Of a stretch of DNA of 64,000 bases, positions 57,687-64,000 are shown in pieces (position 1 is the first letter of the stretch; every line of letters starts with the position of its first letter). Where the stretch lies: the NCBI RefSeq assembly GCF_014656455.1, contig NZ_BNCL01000001.1:124001-188000 (forward strand), written 5' to 3'. The translations under genes and the position numbers were made by a program. Source of the stretch: Paracoccus aerius. Its GTDB lineage: Bacteria > Pseudomonadota > Alphaproteobacteria > Rhodobacterales > Rhodobacteraceae. The notes below the pieces were generated by a model. It did no database searches, was not told the DNA's origin, and saw only the letters and a list, made by a program, of their open reading frames with translations.

Positions 57687-60266
57687 TCATCGACCTGCGG
57701 CGATCATCCGCGACACCATCTCGCGGGTATTCTTGCTCAAACCCTCGGACGCGGCGATTCGTTCCAATGCCGCCAAGGCCTTGGCGCGGCGGCCGGGGTC
57801 ATAGCGGGTCCAGGTCTCGAAGGCCGTGGACAGGCGCGCTGCCATCTGCGGGTTCAGCACGTCCATGCGCAAAAGCCAATCGGCCGTGAAGTCGTAGCCC
57901 GACCCGTCCGCGGCATGGAAACCCGCATGGTTCGCCGCAAGCCCGCCCAGCAGGGCGCGGAAGCGGTTGGGGTTCTTCCAGTCGAAGTCCTTGCGCTGCG
58001 ACAGGTCGCGCGCGACGGCGGCCGCCTGCAGGGGCGGGGCCGCCATGGGTTGGACGGCGAACCACTTGTCCATCACCAGCCGGTTGCCGGCGAACTGATC
58101 CTGCAGCGCCGCCAGTTCCGCCTGCCCGCGTCCGCGCCGCAGCAGGGAGGTCAGGGCGGCCATGCGTTCGGTCATGTTGCTGGCGATGCCGAACAGGATC
58201 TCGGCCCGCTCGCCGCCGTCGATGCGGGTCAGCAGCGCGAGAACGGCGTTGCGAAGGGACCGCCCGGCGGTCCCCGCCGCGTCGGGGATATAAGGGCCCT
58301 CGACCGTCATATCCTCGTAAAGCTGCGACAGCAGATCCAGATGCGTTTCGGCGATCTGGCGGGCCAGCAACTCCCGCGCGGCGTGGATGGCATCGGGATC
58401 GGGCGTCAGGCCCTCACTGGACAGGCGGGTGGCGATCTCCTCCTCTCCGGGCAGGTTGAGGCAGAGTGCGCGGAAGGCGGGATCGGCGGCATCGTCGGCG
58501 ATCAGGCGACCGATTGCATCGACATAGTCGCCGGTGACGGTCTTGCCCTGCGAGGCCGCGATCAGCGCGGACAGGGCCAATTCCCGGCCTGCCTCCCATC
58601 GGGCGAAGGGGTCGGTGTCGTGGGCAAGCAGGAAGGCGCGCGTGGCATCGTCCAGGTCGCGCGACAGCATCACCGGGGCCGAGAAGCCGCGCAGCGCAGA
58701 CACCACTGGACGCGCGCCGAGACCTGCAAAGGTGAAGGTCTGGCTGGCCTCCGTCACCTCCAGCACCTGGGTCGGCGTCACCTCGTCGCCGTTCGGGCCG
58801 ATCAGGCCCACGGCAACGGGGATCACGCGTGGCAGTTTCTGGGCCTGCCCCGGCGTGGGAGGCGTTTCTTGCGTGAAGGTCAGCGCAAGGGTGCCATCCT
58901 GCCAATCCTCGATCATGGTCAGGCGCGGGGTACCTGCGTCCGTATACCACCGCTTGAACTGCGCCAGGTCGCGGCCGGTCGCATCTTCGAAGACCTTCAG
59001 CCAATCCTCGATGGTGGCGGCGTCGCCGTCGTGACGGTCGAAATACAGGTCCAGCGCCCGGCGATAACCGTCGTCCCCGACCAGCCTTTTCAGCATCCCG
59101 ATCACCTCGGCGCCCTTTTCATAGACGGTCGCTGTGTAGAAGTTGTTGATCTCTTCATAGCGGTCCGGGCGCGGGGGATGGGCAAGCGGTCCCTGATCCT
59201 CGCGGAACTGGCGGGCGCGCAGCGCCTGCACATCCTCGATCCGCTTGACCGCCGCCGACCGCATGTCGGACGTGAACTGCTGGTCGCGGAAGACCGTCAA
59301 CCCTTCCTTGAGGCAAAGCTGGAACCAGTCGCGGCAGGTGATCCGGTTGCCGGTCCAGTTGTGGAAGTATTCATGGGCGATCACGGCCTCGATCCGTTCG
59401 TAATCGCCGTCCGTCGCGGTTTCCGGGCTGGCCAGCACCAGTTTCGAGTTGAAGATGTTCAACCCCTTGTTTTCCATGGCCCCCATGTTGAAGTCGTCGA
59501 CCGCCACGATGTTGAAGACGTCCAGGTCGTATTCGCGGCCATAGACATCCTCGTCCCATTTCATCGACTTGATAAGGGATTCCATCGCAAAGCCCGCGCG
59601 GTCCTGATCGCCCGGCCGAACCCACACGTTCAGCGCAACCTTGCGGCCCGACCGTGTGGTGAAGCTGTCGCTGACGGCCACCAGATCGCCCGCGACAAGC
59701 GCGAACAGGTAGGACGGCTTCGGCCAGGGATCGTGCCATTCGGCCCGGCCCTGCGACTGGCCGACGGGATTGCCGTTCGACAGCAGCACCGGCAGGTCGC
59801 TGTCGATGGTGACGTAGAAGGTCGCCATCACGTCGGGCCGGTCAGGATAGAAGGTGATATGGCGAAAGCCCTCGGCCTCGCACTGGGTGCAGAACATCCC
59901 GTTCGAGATATACAGACCCTCGCAGGCGGTGTTGGCCGAAGGGTCGATCTCGACCTCGGTTTCCAGCAGGAAGGGGTGGCGGGGCAGGGCGTCTGCGGCG
60001 ATCGTCAGCGTCTCCTCCTGCCGCGTCACATGGGCGGGGTCCAGGGGCTGGCCGTCGATGGTCAGGGCCAGCAGCCTGACAGCCTTGCCGCCGTCCAGGA
60101 CAAGGTCGGCCGCCTGTTGCGCATCGCGTGGCGCCAGGGACAGTTCTGCGTGGACCCGCGTGTTTCCGGGCGAAAGCCGGAACCGCATCCGCGTCGCCGA
60201 CAGGACAAAGGGATAGGGACGGTAATCGGCAAGTTTATGCACATTCTGCCCGTGAGTGTTGGTCAT
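57687..60266 (-). CDS. pepN: aminopeptidase N
   Basis: This 859-residue M1 zinc metallopeptidase removes N-terminal residues from peptides in the cytoplasm. The substrate-binding 'GAMEN' is at 262-266. The zinc motif 'HEYFH' is at 298-302, with the third ligand E321 in 'LKEGLTVFRD'. Domain order and length follow E. coli PepN, whose N-terminal beta domain and helical C-terminal domain are recognisable. It is probably cotranscribed with the downstream acyltransferase gene. Confidence 0.96.
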   Translation of the reverse strand: MTNTHGQNVHKLADYRPYPFVLSATRMRFRLSPGNTRVHAELSLAPRDAQQAADLVLDGGKAVRLLALTIDGQPLDPAHVTRQEETLTIAADALPRHPFLLETEVEIDPSANTACEGLYISNGMFCTQCEAEGFRHITFYPDRPDVMATFYVTIDSDLPVLLSNGNPVGQSQGRAEWHDPWPKPSYLFALVAGDLVAVSDSFTTRSGRKVALNVWVRPGDQDRAGFAMESLIKSMKWDEDVYGREYDLDVFNIVAVDDFNMGAMENKGLNIFNSKLVLASPETATDGDYERIEAVIAHEYFHNWTGNRITCRDWFQLCLKEGLTVFRDQQFTSDMRSAAVKRIEDVQALRARQFREDQGPLAHPPRPDRYEEINNFYTATVYEKGAEVIGMLKRLVGDDGYRRALDLYFDRHDGDAATIEDWLKVFEDATGRDLAQFKRWYTDAGTPRLTMIEDWQDGTLALTFTQETPPTPGQAQKLPRVIPVAVGLIGPNGDEVTPTQVLEVTEASQTFTFAGLGARPVVSALRGFSAPVMLSRDLDDATRAFLLAHDTDPFARWEAGRELALSALIAASQGKTVTGDYVDAIGRLIADDAADPAFRALCLNLPGEEEIATRLSSEGLTPDPDAIHAARELLARQIAETHLDLLSQLYEDMTVEGPYIPDAAGTAGRSLRNAVLALLTRIDGGERAEILFGIASNMTERMAALTSLLRRGRGQAELAALQDQFAGNRLVMDKWFAVQPMAAPPLQAAAVARDLSQRKDFDWKNPNRFRALLGGLAANHAGFHAADGSGYDFTADWLLRMDVLNPQMAARLSTAFETWTRYDPGRRAKALAALERIAASEGLSKNTREMVSRMIAAGR

Positions 60267-60465
60267 CGCATCCTCGGCATGAAGAAAGCTGCTCCGGCTC
60301 GCGGAACCTGTTCACGGCCAATGTGTTAGTCGCATGAAAGCCGGGTCGCAAGTCGGCTGATCTCGCCCATGCCCGGCCCGGTCGAATTGACAGGCGCCGG
60401 GGGGCGGAACAGATCGGGGGCGACGCTGAGACCGGCGTATCAACACAGAACTCTGGAGGCCAGAA

Positions 60466-61092
60466 ATGACCCATGATCCGAACGACCCCAACCGCACCCG
60501 GCCTATTGATCCCGCCCGTCCCGCCGACCCGACCATCCGGAACGAGACCTATGTCGAACCGGTCGAGCGTCGCTCGTCGCCCCTGCCGCTGATCATCGGC
60601 GTTCTTCTGGCCCTGGCCCTGGCATATTTCGTGCTTCAGCGCTTTACCGGCGATGACACGGTTGTCACCGAAGGCGATACCACCACCGTGACCACCACGA
60701 CCGAAGCGCCCGAGGCCGGCGATGCCGCCAGCAGCGCGGCGGCCGATGCCGAGGCCGCAGCGGATGAAGCGGAAACGGCCGCTGAAAGCGCCGCTGCCGG
60801 AACCGAAGATGCAGCCGAGGATGCCGCTGCCGCCGCCGAGAATGCTGCCGAAAGTGCAGCTTCGGCTGCCGACAACGCTGCCGAGGCCACCGGGACTGCC
60901 CTGGAGAACGCTGCCGGTGCAGCCGCCGACGCGGCCGACGCCGCTGCGGAAACCGCGGCTGATGCGGCCAGCGATGCCGGCGCGGCCGTGGATGACGCGG
61001 TGACCGTTGACGAGACCCCTGCGCCCGCGACCACGACCCCGGCGCCGGCTACGACGACCACTCCGCCTGCGACGACGGCTCCGGCGAACTGA
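60466..61092 (+). CDS. membrane-anchored Ala/Glu-rich helical repeat protein
   Basis: The 208-residue protein has a short cytoplasmic N-terminus rich in Pro and Asp and one transmembrane helix (about 39-57). A Thr-rich spacer follows. A long segment (about 80-178) is made almost only of Ala, Glu, Asp, Thr and Ser with imperfect 'AAxxAAExA' repeats, probably an extended or coiled helix. The tail is Thr/Pro/Ala-rich. GGAGG precedes the start. I recognise no family. It might span the periplasm or act as a stress-protective filament. It ends at a strong terminator. Confidence 0.65.
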   Translation: MTHDPNDPNRTRPIDPARPADPTIRNETYVEPVERRSSPLPLIIGVLLALALAYFVLQRFTGDDTVVTEGDTTTVTTTTEAPEAGDAASSAAADAEAAADEAETAAESAAAGTEDAAEDAAAAAENAAESAASAADNAAEATGTALENAAGAAADAADAAAETAADAASDAGAAVDDAVTVDETPAPATTTPAPATTTTPPATTAPAN

Positions 61093-61116
61093 TCGCCGCT
61101 TTCCAGCACCAGATGC

Positions 61117-61150
61117 CGCCCGGGGTCGATCGATCCCGGGCGTTTTCTTT
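61117..61150 (+). terminator. rho-independent terminator
   Basis: The 8-bp stem CGCCCGGG / CCCGGGCG with the self-complementary loop GTCGATCGAT is followed by TTTTCTTT, 24 bases after the Ala-rich gene. Confidence 0.85.
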
Positions 61151-61201
61151 TGTCGCGCAAGCCTTCCTTCGACCTTCGTCCTGCAAAGGCTACACACGCA
61201 C

Positions 61202-61230
61202 TTGTGAAACTTTCTTTCGCGATGCTATCT
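61202..61230 (+). promoter_or_regulatory. putative pntAB promoter
   Basis: TTGTGA (61202-61207), 17 bases, then CTATCT (61225-61230) resembles a sigma-70 promoter, giving a leader of about 36 bases before pntA. It lies just past the upstream terminator, as expected for an independent operon. Confidence 0.4.
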
Positions 61231-61272
61231 GTCAGCCAAACGGGAACCGAGCGAACGGGGGACAACACAGCC

Positions 61273-62844
61273 ATGAAGATTGGCGCGTTGAAGGAAAGTT
61301 TCGAGGGAGAGGCGCGCGTCGCGATCACGCCCTCTTCTGCCGGGCATCTCATGAAGCTGGGGCACCAGGTCTTCGTCGAAAGCGGCGCAGGGGCGCGGGC
61401 CGGGTTCTCGGATGACAGCTATCGCGCGGTCGGAATCACCGTGGTCCCGACGGCCGCCGACCTGATCGCGTCGGTCGATGTCGTGGCAAAGGTGCGCCAG
61501 CCGTCCGAGGGCGAGATCGGTCAGATGCGGGAAGGCCAGACGCTGATCTCGTTCTTCTATCCGTCCCAGAACGCCGAGATGCTGGCCCTGGCCAAGGAAC
61601 AGGGCATCACCGCCATCGCAATGGACATGGTGCCGCGGATCAGCCGGGCGCAGAAGATGGACGCGCTGTCGTCCATGGCCAATATCGCGGGCTATCGCGC
61701 GGTGATCGAGGCTGCAAACAACTTCGGCCGCTTCTTCACCGGCCAGGTGACTGCGGCCGGCAAGGTGCCGCCGGCCAAGGTATTGGTCGTCGGGGCAGGG
61801 GTCGCGGGCCTGGCATCCATCGGCACGGCCGTCAGCTTGGGCGCGCAGGTCTGTGCTTTCGACGTTCGCCCCGAGGTCGCCGAGCAGATCGAGTCGATGG
61901 GCGCCGAGTTCGTCTACCTCGATTTCGAGGAAGCGCAGGACGGCGCCGCAACCGGCGGCTATGCCGCGCCCTCATCGCCCGAATTCCGCGAAAAGCAGCT
62001 TGCCAAGTTCCGAGAACTTGCGCCGCAGATGGACGTGGTCATCACCACCGCGCTGATCCCCGGCCGCGATGCGCCGAAACTGTGGACCCGCGACATGGTT
62101 GAGGCGATGAAGCCCGGCAGCGTGATCGTGGACCTTGCGGCCGAACGCGGCGGCAACTGCGAGCTGACCATCCCCGACGAACGCCATGTGACAGAAAACG
62201 GCGTGACGATCATCGGCTATACCGACTTTCCGTCTCGCATGGGCGCGCAGGCGTCCGAGCTTTACGGCAACAACGTCCGTCACTTCGTGGCCGACCTGAC
62301 ACCCAAGAAGGACGGCGTCGTCTTCCACAACATGGAGGATGACGTGATCCGCGGGGCCACGGTGACGCGCGATCACGACATCACATGGCCGCCGCCGCCG
62401 CCGAAGATCGCGGCCATCGCCGCACAGAAGCCCAAGGAAAAAAAGCGCGAGCTGACGGTCGATGAACGTCGCGCCGCCGAAGTCGCGGCCTTCAAGGCCG
62501 AGACCCGGTCGCAGGTGACGCTGCTGGTCGTCGGGGCAGCGGTCCTTCTGTTGATCGGGCTGTTCGCGCCCTTCAGCTTCATGCAGCATTTCATCGTCTT
62601 CGTGCTGGCCTGCTTTATCGGCTTCCGCGTGATCTGGAACGTCGCGCATTCGCTGCACACGCCGTTGATGGCGATCACCAACGCGATCAGTTCCATCATC
62701 ATCCTGGGCGCGCTGATGCAGATCGGGTCCGGGTCCTGGTGGGTCGTCCTGCTGGGTGCCCTGGCGGTGCTGATGGCGGGGGTCAACATTTTCGGTGGCT
62801 TCATGGTCACCCGGCGGATGCTCGCCATGTTCCAGAAGTCGTAA
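61273..62844 (+). CDS. pntA: NAD(P) transhydrogenase subunit alpha
   Basis: The 523-residue subunit couples proton entry to hydride transfer from NADH to NADP+. Domain I binds NAD(H) with 'GAGVAGLAS' (174-182) and the '[18 protein letters not shown]' loop. After a linker near 400 come the four C-terminal helices of domain II ('[13 protein letters not shown]' onward). The alpha subunit is thus full-length as in E. coli, not split into PntAA and PntAB as in Rhodospirillum. The chosen start gives the family N-terminus 'MKIGALKES'. Confidence 0.95.
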   Translation: MKIGALKESFEGEARVAITPSSAGHLMKLGHQVFVESGAGARAGFSDDSYRAVGITVVPTAADLIASVDVVAKVRQPSEGEIGQMREGQTLISFFYPSQNAEMLALAKEQGITAIAMDMVPRISRAQKMDALSSMANIAGYRAVIEAANNFGRFFTGQVTAAGKVPPAKVLVVGAGVAGLASIGTAVSLGAQVCAFDVRPEVAEQIESMGAEFVYLDFEEAQDGAATGGYAAPSSPEFREKQLAKFRELAPQMDVVITTALIPGRDAPKLWTRDMVEAMKPGSVIVDLAAERGGNCELTIPDERHVTENGVTIIGYTDFPSRMGAQASELYGNNVRHFVADLTPKKDGVVFHNMEDDVIRGATVTRDHDITWPPPPPKIAAIAAQKPKEKKRELTVDERRAAEVAAFKAETRSQVTLLVVGAAVLLLIGLFAPFSFMQHFIVFVLACFIGFRVIWNVAHSLHTPLMAITNAISSIIILGALMQIGSGSWWVVLLGALAVLMAGVNIFGGFMVTRRMLAMFQKS

Positions 62845-62856
62845 GGGATCGCGGGA

Positions 62857-64000
62857 ATGGAATACGGATTTACCACTGCGGCCTATGTGATTGCCGCTGT
62901 CCTGTTCATCCTGTCCTTGGGCGGCTTGTCGGGACAGGAAAGCGCCAAGCGCGCGATCTGGTACGGCATCGCAGGCATGGCCTTGGCCGTGCTGGCGACG
63001 CTGTTCGGGCCGGGCGCGGGGAACTGGCTGTTGTCGCTGGTGATGATCGCGATCGGCGGCGCCGTCGGCTGGGTCGTGGCCAAGCGCGTCCAGATGACCG
63101 AGATGCCCCAGCTTGTCGCCGCCATGCATTCGCTGGTGGGCCTTGCAGCGGTCTTTGTCGGCTTCAACGCCCAGATCGAGCTGGCCCGCGTGCTGCGCGC
63201 CAAGGCCGAGGGCGGGGTTCATGTCTTCCAGGGTTTCGCGGCCGTCCTGGCCGACAAGACCCCGGCCGAGATCGCCATGCTGAAGATCGAGGTGTTCCTG
63301 GGCATCTTCATCGGCGCCGTCACCTTCACCGGGTCGGTTGTGGCCTTTGGCAAGCTGGCGGGGCGCGTGGACGGCAAGCCGAAAAAGCTGCCGGGCGGAC
63401 ACATGCTGAATGCCGGCGCGCTTGCGCTGTCGGTGCTGCTGGGCATCCTCTATTTCACGGGCGTCGGGCCTGCGATCTTCTGGCTGATCCTGATCACGCT
63501 TTTGGCGTTCTTCATCGGCTACCACCTGATCATGGGCATCGGCGGGGCCGACATGCCCGTCGTGGTGTCGATGCTGAACAGCTATTCGGGCTGGGCCGCC
63601 GCCGCCATCGGCTTTACGCTGGGCAACGACCTGCTGATCGTGGTGGGCGCGCTTGTAGGCTCAAGCGGCGCGATCCTGTCCTACATCATGTGCAAGGCCA
63701 TGAACCGCAACTTCGTCAGCGTGATCCTGGGCGGCTTTGGCGGCGAGGCCGGCCCTGCGGCCGAGATCGAGGGCGAGCAGATCGCCATCGACGCGGAAGG
63801 CGTGGCCGCTGCGCTGAACGACGCCGACAGCGTCATCATCGTGCCGGGCTACGGCATGGCCGTTGCGCAGGCCCAGGCCGCCGTCAGCGAACTGACCCGC
63901 AAGCTGCGGGCGGCGGGCAAGACGGTGCGCTTCGCCATCCACCCCGTCGCGGGCCGTCTGCCCGGCCACATGAACGTCCTGCTGGCCGAAGCCAAGGTGC
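62857..64000 (+). CDS. pntB: NAD(P) transhydrogenase subunit beta (cut by window end)
   Basis: The visible 381 codons begin '[20 protein letters not shown]' 12 bases after pntA. They cover the membrane domain ('[20 protein letters not shown]', '[22 protein letters not shown]') and the start of the NADP-binding domain III ('[14 protein letters not shown]', '[21 protein letters not shown]'). By comparison with the usual length of about 460-480 residues, roughly 80-100 codons lie beyond the window. The reading frame is open to the last base. Confidence 0.96.
   Translation, partial: MEYGFTTAAYVIAAVLFILSLGGLSGQESAKRAIWYGIAGMALAVLATLFGPGAGNWLLSLVMIAIGGAVGWVVAKRVQMTEMPQLVAAMHSLVGLAAVFVGFNAQIELARVLRAKAEGGVHVFQGFAAVLADKTPAEIAMLKIEVFLGIFIGAVTFTGSVVAFGKLAGRVDGKPKKLPGGHMLNAGALALSVLLGILYFTGVGPAIFWLILITLLAFFIGYHLIMGIGGADMPVVVSMLNSYSGWAAAAIGFTLGNDLLIVVGALVGSSGAILSYIMCKAMNRNFVSVILGGFGGEAGPAAEIEGEQIAIDAEGVAAALNDADSVIIVPGYGMAVAQAQAAVSELTRKLRAAGKTVRFAIHPVAGRLPGHMNVLLAEAKV

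Noticed and set aside
60303..60327. GGAAC-N16-TGTT, resembling an EcfG-type stress promoter before the Ala-rich gene
   Set aside because: The -10 half deviates from CGTT and the start codon is about 140 bases away; one short match is not enough.
56970..60329. Open frame of 1119 codons on the plus strand across the acyltransferase and pepN genes
   Set aside because: It is a shadow of two well-defined minus-strand genes (HEYFH and GAMEN motifs intact), and its protein is Arg/Gly/Gln-rich without domains.
61972..63525. Open frame of 517 codons antisense to pntA and pntB
   Set aside because: It has no domain and overlaps two conserved transhydrogenase genes.

Overview
The window is high-GC chromosomal DNA with short spacers, many 1-4 nt start/stop overlaps and almost only housekeeping genes. 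The gene set points to an alphaproteobacterium of the Rhodobacteraceae, most likely Paracoccus or a near relative. The main signs are a DUF1476 F1-ATPase inhibitor of the Paracoccus zeta type, an NDUFA12-type complex I accessory subunit, a malyl-CoA lyase of the ethylmalonyl-CoA pathway type, a TakP-like TRAP binding protein, and the ihfB-lapA-trpF-trpB order. The genus is an inference. I see no phage, insertion sequence, CRISPR array, tRNA or rRNA.

Layout. 0-9.9 kb: rpsA, ihfB, a LapA-like membrane protein, trpF, a GNAT acetyltransferase and trpB; then a secreted Ser/Asp/Gly-rich protein, DUF4893 and DUF2237 genes, pth, clpP and clpX. 10-16 kb: NDUFA12, a solo mlaD and a DUF2155 gene, meeting accB-accC-aat head-on; then hisF-hisE and selD. 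16-26 kb: a complete oppABCDF peptide importer on the minus strand, followed by a TRAP carrier whose permease genes (dctQM) and binding-protein gene (takP-like) point at each other. 26-33 kb: eno, an endonuclease/exonuclease/phosphatase protein, selO, aqpZ, then divergently obgE-proB and a tiny secreted poly-aspartate protein. 33-40.5 kb: a minus-strand beta-oxidation cluster (two MerR regulators, acyl-CoA dehydrogenase, GST, thiolase, cupin, FadB/FadJ-type enzyme). 40.5-49 kb: two hotdog thioesterases, a MATE exporter, the ATPase inhibitor, purC-purS, and a polar amino-acid ABC importer with a glutamine-synthetase-like enzyme. 49-64 kb: PRC-barrel protein, surE-pcm-nlpD, a TauE/SafE exporter with a TIGR02186 partner and a DUF2585 protein, malyl-CoA lyase, D-amino-acid transaminase, an acyltransferase, pepN, an Ala-rich membrane-anchored protein, and pntA-pntB (pntB cut by the window end).

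How the genes work together. The 33-40.5 kb cluster contains every enzyme type needed for a beta-oxidation turn plus its likely regulators. Two uptake systems (Opp, amino-acid ABC) and a 2-oxoacid-type TRAP carrier feed central metabolism. surE-pcm-nlpD keeps its proteobacterial order but lacks rpoS.

No dramatic new system is evident. The best leads are the TauE/SafE-TIGR02186 exporter pair, a small family of dispersed intergenic elements (two of them inverted inside the beta-oxidation cluster), a near-perfect 18-bp palindrome between aqpZ and obgE, the secreted poly-Asp peptide, and the unexplained cupin translationally coupled to beta-oxidation genes. Only one gene-free stretch exceeds 300 bases (21611-22028).
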